Below are positions 35,207 through 45,358 of a DNA stretch of 64,000 bases, in pieces. The stretch covers positions 11,284,001 to 11,348,000 of the forward strand of contig OZ176054.1 of the NCBI GenBank assembly GCA_964247055.1. Direction: 5' to 3'. Positions within the stretch are counted from its first letter, which is position 1, and every line of letters begins with the position of its first letter. The translations under genes and the position numbers were made by a program. The notes beneath the pieces are model-generated. The model did not search any database. It was not told the DNA's origin and was given only the letters and a program-made list of their open reading frames with translations. This DNA is from Paragordius varius (taxonomy: Eukaryota; Nematomorpha).

Positions 35207-38200
35207 ATTACCTTTGATATTGCCATGTTCAGCAATAAAAACTTCTAAATTAGAGGTAAAATTTAGTGTTCTGGAAGTATCTTTGCGTAAAGCATCATAT
35301 GCAAAAATTATATTATCCTAAAGTAAAATATTGCAAATTAACTCTGGATTCATATTTTATATCGAATTTGGACATACGAATGTTACAATAAATTTGATAG
35401 GTTTGATTGAAATGTTCCTTTTTGAGAATAGGGTTCTCATCATAAACAACGCTAGAGTTTCCAATTTGTAAAAAACATTTCAATTTTTCCCATGTTATTG
35501 GAAAAATTTCCCCCTCTTTCGCATATACATCATGTTTTTCTATCATAAATTAAATTGAATTAGTAAAGCCGAAAGCTTATTTAATCGATAAATCTCGATA
35601 AATTAATAGCTATATTCAATATTTTAAAAAATCTCGATTTTATTTAAACCTTAGGCCACCAGTTTCTTTTAATTTCAAATAATTGTGAAAATTTTAACAT
35701 TCGATTGTAAATATCAGCAGTTACTTAATTTAATAATGCTTGCAACAATTTGGGTTTTCTCATTGTAACATATAACTGGTCTATCCATATGTCTATATTC
35801 GGCAATTTCACTTTGTTCATAGATAGAGAAGTTTTGTTTATAACATTCGTGACATCGAAATTTATTTAAGAAGTTTTTAAACAATCGATTTGAAGTCTGA
35901 TTTCTAAGATCGTCTAGGACTTTGATATAGCATTTATGCTCCGAAAGCCTATCTCCCTTCTTTACATATAAGAGTGAATAAGTATCTAAAAGTTACGATA
36001 AATAAAATGTAATGATAACCAAATTTATTATTGGATCAATTAATTTACAATTCAATACACTGTGAAGGCGAAAATAATAACCAGATATAAAATATATATT
36101 CTGAAAAATAGATGTTTTATGAGTTTAATGATACTTTCGGTTGAGCCTAACGAGTGATTTAAAATTAAAACCATTTTTGTTGTCACTGCCTTATATCGCA
36201 ATATGTGCACATTATGCCGATTAAAATGGTGTAAGCTAAATGCTTCATTTAAAAAAATATTACTAAAATATATCATAAACTATATAAATAATTTTTATAA
36301 AAAATTTAAAATATAAAATGTCTCAAACTTTTGGAACTAACCGCAAAAATGCCGTACGCGATTATTTATTTAATATGTGCTAAATTTTGACATCAAAATA
36401 GTTTTTCCCGAAAAAATGAATATTTTGCTGAAAAATTTATTTTTTAGCAAAATTTTGGATAATTCGTATTTTAAGAATGGTGGAAACGGTATATAAACAC
36501 TTAATGATATTGTAAAAAATTCTTTTATATATTATTTGATAATGCTGCACATTTTTATAATATCAGGATCTTATTATAGAATGTATATGACTTTAAATTT
36601 TAAATGATTTTTTTGTAACAAAAACTTATTATTCTTACATAAACATTTTGAATCAAAATTCTGAGGTAAATTTTCTGCATCATCAAATCATATAAGGGGT
36701 TCTCTCACATCGTTTCCACCTTCATAATACCAAAAAAATTCAGATCATCAAAATTTTGCTTTAATTAAAAAATCCACTTTTTAGGAAGCATTTTTTATGA
36801 CAAAATTTATTACATGTTTAAAAATTTTATCGTTTTTTTTTGATTTAGATTAAAAAATTCCATTTTAGATAAGTTTAAAATTTAAGGCTTTCGGAGTTCA
36901 CATCTAACATTTAAAATTTATAATGCATTTTTAGTTTATGATATAGCGATGTTTTTGAAATAAAGCATATAGCTTTCTCCAAAAAATTATAAGTATGTGC
37001 TTAAAATTTGCCATATAATGCAGTTACTACAAAAGTGGTAATAACTTTTACATCCACTTATAATACCCAAAACCAAAAGCACCTTGAAATTCCTGATACA
37101 TATATTAATCTAAATAATTTTAGTGTGAGCTGTGTATATTTGTGATGGAATAATTTTATGTAATAATCAATTTTTTTAAAAACTTATATAAATTGAATAT
37201 ACCTTCATGTATTATCTTATATAGACATAAAAATGGCTACTTTCTATTAGACAATGAGGCATAAACGGCTTAAAAAAAGTTTTTTATTTTAAAAGTTTAT
37301 TAAAAAAATTTATTTTATATGTATGCTTCAAACATTCACACCACCTCATTTGTATGATAAGGCGCGCTCTTTGCTTTTGATACAAAATCTTTTTCGATGA
37401 TATATTAACAAAATTACATTTTTAAGATAAATTAATCAAAAATATTTAAAAAGAGATTCCTTTAACTGCCACGATATCAATTATTATCTTAAGTCGTTAA
37501 CACACAGTTGTTTGATCAATACATTTTTAACCCATATATATTTCCTTAGTAAACAATCTACAAAATAATTATTAGCATTTAAAACATATTTCGATTTTGT
37601 CGCTTTGTAAAGAACCTTATAGTTACTATTTATTTAACTATATATTGTAAACATTACACAAAAAGTGTCAATTCAAAGATACTCACCTTTATTACATTAT
37701 AAATAAAATATTTAATGGTATGATAAATAATTACCAAAGGTTATTTTTAATGTCATGTTGCGAAGATTTCTAAGTTTGGATATTCCATTATCTAACATAT
37801 GAATAAATTTCAATCATTAAATTTTATTAACACTTCGATCAAGGTTTATAATGCTATAAGAATATAAAGCATATGATCTCAATTTAAAGCTTCAATTACA
37901 ATAAAAATAATTATATATGGCTAATTATCTATGGCTAATTATCTATCATGAACTCTCCTCATTTATTTCGAATTATTTGGAAAGGCGTTTTTATGAAAAT
38001 GGATATTTATTTGAAAATTCAGATTTTGAAAATGTTTAAATTCAAATTTTTAAACATTTTTTTTGGATAAAAGTCGGAAATCAAAAATCTAATTTTATTA
38101 CATACGCATCAAGCTAATTTAAAAATTATTATATTCAAACATTTTTTCATCATTTGTGCATGGAGCGAAAAAATATTGACTCAAAGCGTGTTTACACAAA

Positions 38201-38858
38201 ACTTATTTTGACCAGAATTTACCCTAAAATTATTAACAAAAATATTAATTATTGGTGTAATTTCATCCTCTATAACATAAATATATATGGATCAGGCTTT
38301 ACATGTAATCTAAAGACACATTGAGAATAAATAGGACTCGATCTATGCATAATTATATAAAGAACATGGAAAAAGAAATAAAGTTCTCCCTTAACCGTAA
38401 TTATTATCGTTCAGAGTTTGGTTTCAAAACTCTAACTTGACAAAATTGGTAAATTTATCAGTGTAAAACAATTTATATATCGACGCTGTCAAATTATTTT
38501 CTTTTAATAAAATATATGGTTGTTTTTTTAAAAAAATACAACATTTGTATAAATATATCATCTCTATGGAAATTAAGGTCACTTGACCATATATATAAAA
38601 GCACCCCAATTAATTAACAAACATTTAAAAGGTCATTTATCTATAAATATGGTGATTTTATCTGTTCTAAAATTCCATTCAAAAATTAATAAAGCGATAA
38701 TTTACTATTAAAATTATATAGTGTAATTACATGGAAAATGTTTGTTAAATATATTTAAAATTATTATTACTTTTTCGTAAGGCATTTTCACATTTATAGG
38801 GTCCCAATATACATGCAACAACAATCAATAATGTGTTAATCAGATAAATTTTAGCCAT
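28069..38858 (-). CDS. Gene 2: secreted CY-motif protein (3' end not found)
   Basis: Seen: minus-strand exons SP 38771-38858, E1 35725-35985, E2 35343-35539, E3 35212-35317, M 31574-31621, E4 29849-30157, E5 28069-28266. The first exon starts at ATG in an AAAATGG context and encodes a signal peptide (hydrophobic core YLINTLLIVVACILG). Phases agree along the chain (1 everywhere, 0 at E2/E3). Core motifs: KCYIKVLDD and ECYKQN in E1, KCFLQIGN in E2, DCYVQV in E4, ACFHEI and YCLYSF in E5. The terminal exon is not identified. A Ty3/Gypsy fossil (23478-27771) lies just downstream and may sit in the last intron. Family knowledge: short phase-1 exons plus a signal peptide resemble hemipteran bicycle effectors. 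No similarity search was possible. Confidence 0.7.
28360..29411. mobile_element. Non-autonomous DNA transposon with CACTG ends, in a gene 2 intron
   Basis: Inverted ends CACTGGACACCAAATT and (reverse) CACTAGACAACAAATT, flanked by TTA on both sides (28357-28359, 29412-29414). Gene 1 has the empty site GCATTATTTATCTGG at the same intron position (about 13281-13295), so borders and the 3-bp duplication are directly confirmed. Ends and 3-bp duplication suggest the CMC/EnSpm group, though TTA also fits PIF/Harbinger. No transposase frame seen. Confidence 0.75.
29419..29583. mobile_element. Decayed MITE in the gene 2 E4-E5 intron
   Basis: Orthologous to 13290-13466. Confidence 0.55.
29849..30157 (-). 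CDS. Gene 2 exon E4
   Basis: 309 nt, acceptor TTTGATTAG, donor G|GTAAGA, phase 1 in and out. Motifs HTYSAQL, DCYVQVTTNENQ, YLYDNQPYLYRD, MCTS. Confidence 0.75.
30158..31573. other. Gene 2 intron between M and E4
   Basis: AT-rich, no element identified. Confidence 0.5.
31574..31621 (-). CDS. Gene 2 microexon M (48 nt)
   Basis: Acceptor TATTTTAG, donor A|GTAAGC, phase 1 in and out, encodes KKIDILRSKTLPFQP. One codon longer than the gene 1 and gene 3 versions. Confidence 0.7.
31803..32350. repeat. Tandem duplication, unit 1
   Basis: Begins GGATACAACACATTCATTT and ends near GGGATATTTAGATAC; aligns with 32597-33150 at a period of about 795 bp with heavy divergence. In the gene 2 intron between E3 and M. 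Confidence 0.65.
32597..33150. repeat. Tandem duplication, unit 2
   Basis: Partner of 31803-32350. Confidence 0.65.
33615..34507. mobile_element. Foldback element in a gene 2 intron
   Basis: Long imperfect arms; CTCTCATAATGCTTTTGGGTTT on the left answers AAACCAAAAGCAGCGTGAGAAT on the right; right end CAGTGTATATA. Confidence 0.55.
35164..35204. repeat. (TA)n microsatellite next to the gene 2 E3 donor
   Basis: About 20 TA units just inside the intron. Similar tracts adjoin the E4 donor in gene 1 (13993-14012) and gene 2 (29815-29840). Confidence 0.8.
35212..35317 (-). CDS. Gene 2 exon E3
   Basis: 106 nt, acceptor ACTTTAG, donor G|GTAATT, phase 0 in and 1 out. Begins DNIIFAYDALRKDTS and ends AEHGNIK. 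It lies 25 nt from E2, exactly as in gene 1. Confidence 0.65.
35343..35539 (-). CDS. Gene 2 exon E2
   Basis: 197 nt, acceptor TTATGATAG, phase 1 in, phase 0 out at GTTAAT. Motifs VYAKEGEIFPITW, KCFLQIGN, QIYCNI, KYESR. Confidence 0.65.
35725..35985 (-). CDS. Gene 2 exon E1
   Basis: 261 nt, acceptor AACTTTTAG, donor A|GTAACT, phase 1 in and out. Motifs YVKKGDRLSEHKCYIKVLDD, RCHECYKQN, EYRHMDRP and ICYNEK; paralog of 20260-20523. Confidence 0.7.
36058..37134. mobile_element. Foldback element in the first gene 2 intron
   Basis: About 1.08 kb with arms of more than 350 bp; left end CACTGTGAAGG, right end GAGCTGTG. Shares the TTTTGGTTTTGGG / CTCCGAAAG blocks with 33615-34507. Confidence 0.6.
37135..38770. 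other. Remainder of the first gene 2 intron
   Basis: No exon or element supported beyond the foldback to its left. Confidence 0.4.
38771..38858 (-). CDS. Gene 2 first coding exon, signal peptide
   Basis: 88 nt from ATG to donor A|GTAATA (phase 1). Reads MAKIYLINTLLIVV then ACILGPYKCENALRK: positive n-region, 14-15 residue hydrophobic core, likely cleavage after CENA. A (TA)n tract lies 40-70 bases upstream. Confidence 0.7.
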
Positions 38859-38892
38859 TTTAGAAAAAAAACAAATAATGAAAAAAAATTTA

Positions 38893-38930
<38 letters not shown>

Positions 38931-39889
38931 TTTTTTTATCGATACAAATCTAAAATACAAATGTACAAACTGGATATATCATCGCCCTTCGCGTATTTTT
39001 TTTTGTTAAAAACAATCAATCGAGTCTAAAAATAAGTGTAAAATTTTACAATATACATAAAAAAAACTTAATTGCGCTATCAATTATTTTAAGGTGATAT
39101 ATTAGAAGAACAATTTTATAGGTAATAAAAATTGATTCAATTACTCATTTTGTATAGTCTGAAATATTTTATCTGTAAAATAAACGATCCAATGAAATTG
39201 AGCCAGGTATATAAAACCGGATGTTTATTTGTATTTTTTTATCGTTTAAATAATAATCATAATAATAAAAATAAAAAACGAATCTTATATCAATGTAATA
39301 TATTAAAAGTATTAGGCTATTAATTCAACAAGTATTGAGCTACTCAATTAAAATATTTGAAGATAATATATGGAAAATAACTATTTTTTTTGTTTAATTT
39401 ATTATAACACGTTCAACTGCTTAAATGGCAGTCAGTATTTTAATAATTATAACAAGAGTTAATTAATACTTATACTGAGAAATAATTTACCAATTAAATA
39501 GCTTCCAATAGGGCTCATATCGGTAGAAACCTTAATTATAAATTTAAAATTTGACAATTTTTACCATGTTTTTTTTACATCAAATCAAATTAGAAGAATA
39601 GAGTTTTATACTAATTATTATATAAATTTTTAACATCACTTAATAAACTGTAAAATAAAATTGGCATGGGTTTTTTTGAAATAAGTAATGACTATTGAAA
39701 AATTATATATAAAAAATTTAATTCTTGAAATAAAATTTACTATGATCATAATTAAACATCTATTTCGCTACGTATATTAACATTAACTTGTTATTTTTTG
39801 TCAACGGAATATTACATGTTATTGAAAGAAATTAATTTTATGGACAAAAAATTTAGGCACATCATATATGAATTGATGTATCGTCTTTG
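38859..39889. other. Region 5' of gene 2
   Basis: (TA)n at 38898; otherwise AT-rich with no gene. A promoter is expected here but no specific site can be supported. Confidence 0.4.
38898..38929. repeat. (TA)n microsatellite upstream of the gene 2 start
   Basis: About 16 TA units, 40-70 bases 5' of the start codon on the minus strand; could serve as or replace a TATA element, not shown. Confidence 0.6.
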
Positions 39890-42800
39890 TGTAATGGCTA
39901 GCCATTGTATCCGTATAGAAGCTGTCTGTAATATTTGCGATCCTGCCAGGCGTTATTATCAATGTTGGCAACACTTAAATCATTATTTATTGTTTTTCCC
40001 AGTTAAATGTTCTGCCCCTGCGATGGTTACCTTCGGGATGTAGGCATAAAATTTTATTTGTCCATTGTTCTGGAGCACGTTTGATGTGTCCGAAATACTA
40101 TTTTTTCTGAGCATAAATTTAAAGGTTCGATTTGGTACAGTGATGCAAATTTGAATTAGACTTATTGGTGTCGAATAGCTTTTCTATGTTCATAAGTTTT
40201 TTCTCGATTGAATCTGTCATCGGCCATATCTCGCTTTGTTTTTTGCTAATATGTGTTAATTTTTGAGCACAAATTTAAGTTGATGATTTTAGCCATGTTG
40301 GGATCTATATTGAACTTACTGGTTTATTCCACCAAGTCAATGTATGACATCGTACACGTATTTAAATTATTTACCAATTCGATTTTGGGGTATGCCATAT
40401 AAAGATATTTTATTGAAGTGGGTGAGTGATTTATTGTTTTATTTTTGCATGATTCACAAATAAATTTATCATTGTTGATTAATGTCCCTTTTATAAGCGA
40501 GGACTTTTTATGTAACCACTTATTGCATGAGGTACATAGATTGAATTAAGTTTTACATTTAAATCACATACTCCACATGGAAACTTAGGTCGTTCCTATA
40601 CAGTTTCACCCGTTATCAGCACCTTTGTTTCATTCCACCCTTTTCTAAGTGTGATTTCCAAGTGCTGTACTTTTGATTTAATTCCTCCATTGATGTTGCG
40701 GTGTGGACAATGTCGTCCGCATGATAAGTTTCCATGGTGGGCCTTGTTTTATTTCTTATGTTAGGAAATCCATTAGTAAAATGAAAAATAAAGGGCTTAG
40801 GGTGGAGCAGTGGCGAAACTACGGGAAGCTAGGGGGAGCAGTGCGGGGGGCCCAAAGCTAAAACAGGGGCCCTTTTTTATTTCTTATATTAATTTTGGCC
40901 CCCTTTTTATTTTGCGGGGGCCAAAAATTTATTATTTTTATTTACAGATATGTAAGTAATGGTTGCCTGATTGTAAGTATACTGGCAAAGAATAAAGAGA
41001 ATTATTGATCGAAGAAGAAAAAGCGAAAAATGCATTTTTTCACTATCTCAATAAGCGGTTTTATTGTTGATAATTAATAAACAGCTTTAAATTCACCATT
41101 AAAAAGTGTAAAAAATAAATATATGAGTATAGATAATTGACACCAAAAATTGAGGAAAGCTTATAAATTTTCAAATCCTGAATTATTTTGTTATAAAACC
41201 TATAGTATCATAGTTTTATGAGAATTCACAAAATTTTGACAGATGTAATTTTTTTGCCTCTGTTAAATTAAAATTATTACAAATAAAATCTCATACAATA
41301 TTCATATAGCGTAAAAATGTATTTTGGTTTTAATGTGGTGCGAAAGACAATTTACTTATTTTAATTTTTATGAGAGAATGAGTTCATGTAAATTTTAAAT
41401 TGAGTAAGAAAGAGCAAAAAATGTATTTTTTCGACTATCCATTACATTTTAGCCATAATGAAATTGTTTGTTCCTTTATTAATTTCTGAGAGTGTCTATA
41501 GTGAACAAAAAAAGGATTAAAAAAACATTCATTATAACAATATTCTCTAACAAGTAATCTCAATTTATATTTTGATTATACAATATGAAATTTAATTCAG
41601 GCCAACTCACATTAATGTCAATGCATATTACAGCAAATGATGAGACCTTAATTTTGTTAACAATTTTCAATGCATACATCGTGAAGAAATCCATTAAATT
41701 TTACAGAAGGATTGTTATTTCATATACTTTACTGTGAAGTGAATTGGCCAATATAACTGGTATACATTAATGTTCATTATTTTATAATGTTTTTATCCTT
41801 TGATGCATGTTATTTTTAAATTAATTTTAGTTCTTAAACATAAAATCGAACTTTTACCACACACTAAAATAGGGTTGGCAATTTTTTTCAGCGGGTCATT
41901 CTTAAAATTTAAAAATCTTGGCGGTCCGCACATTCATATTCCATTTAATTAGTACATTTATTGTTATTTATCAATTTCTATCAAAGTTAGATAAAATGAG
42001 TGGAAATTATCAATTCAGCTAAAAAATTTAATAATTAATTATCCAAACGATTTGAGTGAATATTTTCCGATTCAAATAGTCTCAGTTTCTAATTCGCTTA
42101 AGCATGAGATCGCTCAAATTAACAATGCCAGGCAATTTTTAGAGCTATTAATTATTAATTACTCAACAGCTTCAGCCAGTTGTGATGAAGTTATAACAGC
42201 ATTATTATTGTTTTAGACTTTACCAGTTACGGTTGCTACAGCGGAACGTTCATTCTCAAAGTTAAAAATAATTAATTATATTAGAAGCACGATGGCTGAA
42301 AAAAGGTTGAACAAATCGTTACCAGCAAATGAAGCGGAGAAATGGATAAGATATAATTAGAAAATTTGCTAACGCAATATCGAGAAGAAGAAATTTTAAA
42401 ACATCATCTTTTGATTAATACATGCTCTTAATAGGTTATTTAATTATTTTAAACTTTAAAAATGAACTTTAAGACTGAGGAATTGGCGGTGGGCGGGTGG
42501 GTACTAGCCATCATAATTCCAGGAACGCAAAACCTTTAGACTCAGGATGCCAAGAATGTAAATATTATCATTTTTTAATATTATATATCTTTACAAATCT
42601 AAGTGATACGCCAGGTGAAAAGATAATTGCAAACGATTTTGGGGGAAGGGGGGCAGTATTAAACATTGCGGGGGAAGGGGGGGGGGGCACAATTTATAGT
42701 TCCGTCACTGGAATGGAGCCTTGATACCAGATTCGTTTGGAACAAAAGTTGTGTTGCCTAGTGTTAATCTGACGCAATTTGTTGTTTTGTAATACATCAT

Positions 42801-43990
42801 TTCTATAGATTTGATTATCCAGTCATCTACGTTGTTGTATCGTAGTGTGGATATGATTAACTTCCTGGGGATAAAATCAAAAACCGTTTGAAAATCAAGA
42901 TTTCGCTAAATAATTTTCTTGCAATCTTCTCAAATTAAAGATTGCATCAATTGTGGTACTGGTAGGTTTATTGGGATATTACAATTCCTGTATGTTGCTG
43001 ATTCAGAGTTGATTCAATAATGGATTCAAAATTTTTTAACGGGGGCTCCAACAACTTTAGTGGTCTGTAGGAGGAACAAACGAGTATGTCTCCTTTGTTT
43101 TTAAAATGGGTATGGTGGTGCTTGACCAATCATTAGGGATGCGATTTGACAAGATTAGATTAATTATAATAGTTAAGGAAGGCATTGGGGTAAAGCTTTA
43201 ATCATGTCGGAGCTAAGTTCAGATGGACCAGTTGCTTTGTTATTTCTTATCTTGGCCAGGGCATCTCTTACATAGTCTGTTGTTATCAATGATCGGGGAC
43301 CGATTGCTGGTGGTTGGTTTATTTTTTCAAAATCAAGTATTTGTGCGAATTGTTCTTGGTAATATGTGGTCCAGACATTGCTTATGTCTCTCCAATCAGT
43401 TGCTAGATGTTTGTGTTTATCTTTAATATAGAAATTTGTTTTCTTTTTTATTTTTGTTAACTGAATTTATTGTTCTGAAAATCTTAAGATTTTTCATGTC
43501 TTGTTCTAGTTTTTGAGCTAAATCCAAAGCTTTTTTGTTCGCTGAAATATTGAAGGTTCGTTGTAAATTTTTATTTGATTTGATATATGATAAGTTTCTT
43601 TTATCTTTTGTAGTTATTGCTTTTTATGACTAAAGGTTTTACCAAATTTGATTGTTGCTTTCTCCTGTATATTTTCTTTCTGCCACAAAAATTAAGCAGT
43701 TTGGATAATGCTGTTTTTAAAATTATCACAAGCTTGTTGAGATGTTTTAGAGACTGAACGTTGCATTAACAGTTTTTAAGAGTTGAAGTTTAAGATCAGG
43801 AAGGTGTAGCTTTTATAAATTTATTCTGGGTTTCTGGCTACTATGGTAATAGGATTTGTTTATTGTTATTATTGCTACAATCAATTTATGTTGTGTATCA
43901 GTGAGATATGTTTTGGAATCTTTGATGAATTTTTCATCTTGTATAGGTGTTAAAATTTTATCTACCACTTGTGTAAGGTATAAATTTTAA
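39890..43990 (-). mobile_element. LINE (RTE-like) remnant, split by a hAT
   Basis: Minus-strand coding traces, high to low: endonuclease/linker traces (DTQHKLIVAIITI, about 43.9 kb); AKIRNNKATGPSELSSDMIK (about 43.2 kb); reverse transcriptase finger/palm with RYNNVDDWIIKSIEMMYY and CVRLTLGNT (about 42.75-42.87 kb); then, beyond the hAT, HADDIVHTATSMEEL, the ADD catalytic block (about 40.7 kb); a Cys/His knuckle with PCGVCDLNVKLNSI (about 40.55 kb); and a C-terminal GNHRRGRTFNWEK block (about 40.03 kb). Many stops and shifts; inactive. Family assignment rests on motif style only. Confidence 0.7.
40808..42710 (+). mobile_element. hAT transposon inserted in the LINE
   Basis: Terminal inverted repeats CAGTGGCGAAACTACGGG and (reverse) CAGTGACGGAACTATAAA, with G-rich subterminal tracts. 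Flanks GGGTGGAG (40800-40807) and GAATGGAG (42711-42718) are a decayed 8-bp duplication. Plus-strand dimerisation block LPVTVATAERSFSKLKII and RSTMAEKRLNKSL at about 42.22-42.35 kb; the rest of the transposase is largely lost. Confidence 0.8.
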
Positions 43991-44390
43991 CATGGTCATA
44001 TAACTATTTAAACCATTTATTTATTTTTTCTTACATAATAATTTTTTATAACAAAACAGCACATCCAATATCGGGGTATATAGTATTTAAACACGCAACC
44101 AATACATCCCACCTCTGATAAGATTATAATCCAACAGATTTTCGATGGGTCCTACAATATAAATATATTTATAATTATTTTGTATATGAAAAAATAATAA
44201 ACACATGTAATTTTAAATTTTACTTCAAAATAAATGAATGAAAATTAATTAATATTAAATAATAATAATCAATAAACTGTTTTTTCTGATTAGGTAGCTA
44301 TAATATAAAGATAAAAATATGAATGAAACTGGTTTTTGATAATTTGGATAAAATATATATCTAGCCTATTCTTCACCCTTAAAATTAAAC

Positions 44391-44531
44391 TTAAATCAAC
44401 ACGTAACAAAACTCCATTAGATGGTTAACATAATTTCGAATTATTTGAAAAATACCAATGACGGCAACGACTGGACACTTGTCATAAATATAATCCATAC
44501 ATGTATCTTTCACATCTTGTGCGGTAACATC
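44391..44531 (-). CDS. Candidate terminal exon of a further CY-motif gene
   Basis: After acceptor ATTATTTTAG there are 47 open codons ending in TAA (phase 0 in). It opens DVTAQDVKDTCMDYIYDKCP, giving the spacing C-x2-Y-x-Y-x2-C, then a hydrophobic stretch and a second FCY. Phase 1 would give only a short frame, so phase 0 is preferred. The rest of this gene would lie at higher coordinates on the minus strand, where only hAT DNA is obvious. It could be a remnant. Confidence 0.4.
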   Translation of the reverse strand, partial: DVTAQDVKDTCMDYIYDKCPVVAVIGIFQIIRNYVNHLMEFCYVLI

Positions 44532-44903
44532 CTAAAATAATGTATTTATCACCCTGAATTATTTTATAACTTAATAATTGCAATTAATAAAATAAGATTT
44601 TAATGATTGCGCTATTGTATTTCTGGACCTTATATTAAAAATATATGCATATATTAAATTCTTCAAGTATAATATGTGTGTGAATTTAGTAATTAATAGG
44701 GGTTTAAAGCAATTTCGCGTTAAAAACTAAGAAACTGAAATTTATAGTTTTTCTCAACGTTGATATTGTAAAGGCAACTGAAAATTATGTTTAAAAAAAT
44801 TAAATCGCAAGTCTAATGTCTAATTTTTCCAAAATTTAATTAGATATAGTTCGAAGTAAATACTTTTCATTGCAAAGCAAAAAAAATGTACTAAATTTTA
44901 CAT

Positions 44904-44959
44904 TTATTCTGGCTTCCATTTCATAGAAGGGAATACGGCGTCCATAACATAGCATATGT
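44904..44959 (-). CDS. Possible small CY exon
   Basis: After acceptor TTAATTATAG, phase 1 reads ICYVMDAVFPSMKWKPE then a stop. It carries the Cys-Tyr pair of the family but no paralog was found. Weak call. Confidence 0.2.
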
Positions 44960-45350
44960 CTATAATTAATGAAAAAAAAAGATATATTATAATTGAAATT
45001 TAAAATATATATAAAGGATCATTCTCGAGAGTTTAAATATTTAACTATATTGGATAAAAATTATTTAAGCATTTTACTTCAATAATTAAAGAAAAAATTA
45101 CATTACATAAAAATGTGCTTTAAAAAATTTATTCAAAATTCTTCCCTTTAATATTAAAATCAACTTTAAGAAATTCAAATAAAAATCTGAAAATAAACAT
45201 AAATACTAGTTGAATCTTATAAATTAATTAAAAAAAGTTTTTATATAAATCAAGATTTTAGAATCACACTAGTATGTTTTATTTAGCTATGAAATACGTA
45301 AGTTTAGGCGATATTTAAAACCGAAATAATGCAAAAAATACAAAATGCGT
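44960..45350. other. No feature seen
   Basis: AT-rich stretch between the candidate CY exons and the hAT. Confidence 0.4.
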
Positions 45351-45358
45351 GGTATATC

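Noticed and set aside
37735-37769. 35-nt exon-like block with acceptor AACTTAG and donor GTAATT in the first gene 2 intron
   Set aside because: Its length does not preserve the phase 1 frame and phase 1 gives a stop; no counterpart in gene 1.
39493-39532. 40-nt exon-like block upstream of gene 2
   Set aside because: Plausible splice sites only; it lies 5' of the start codon and has no paralog, so it cannot be told from chance.
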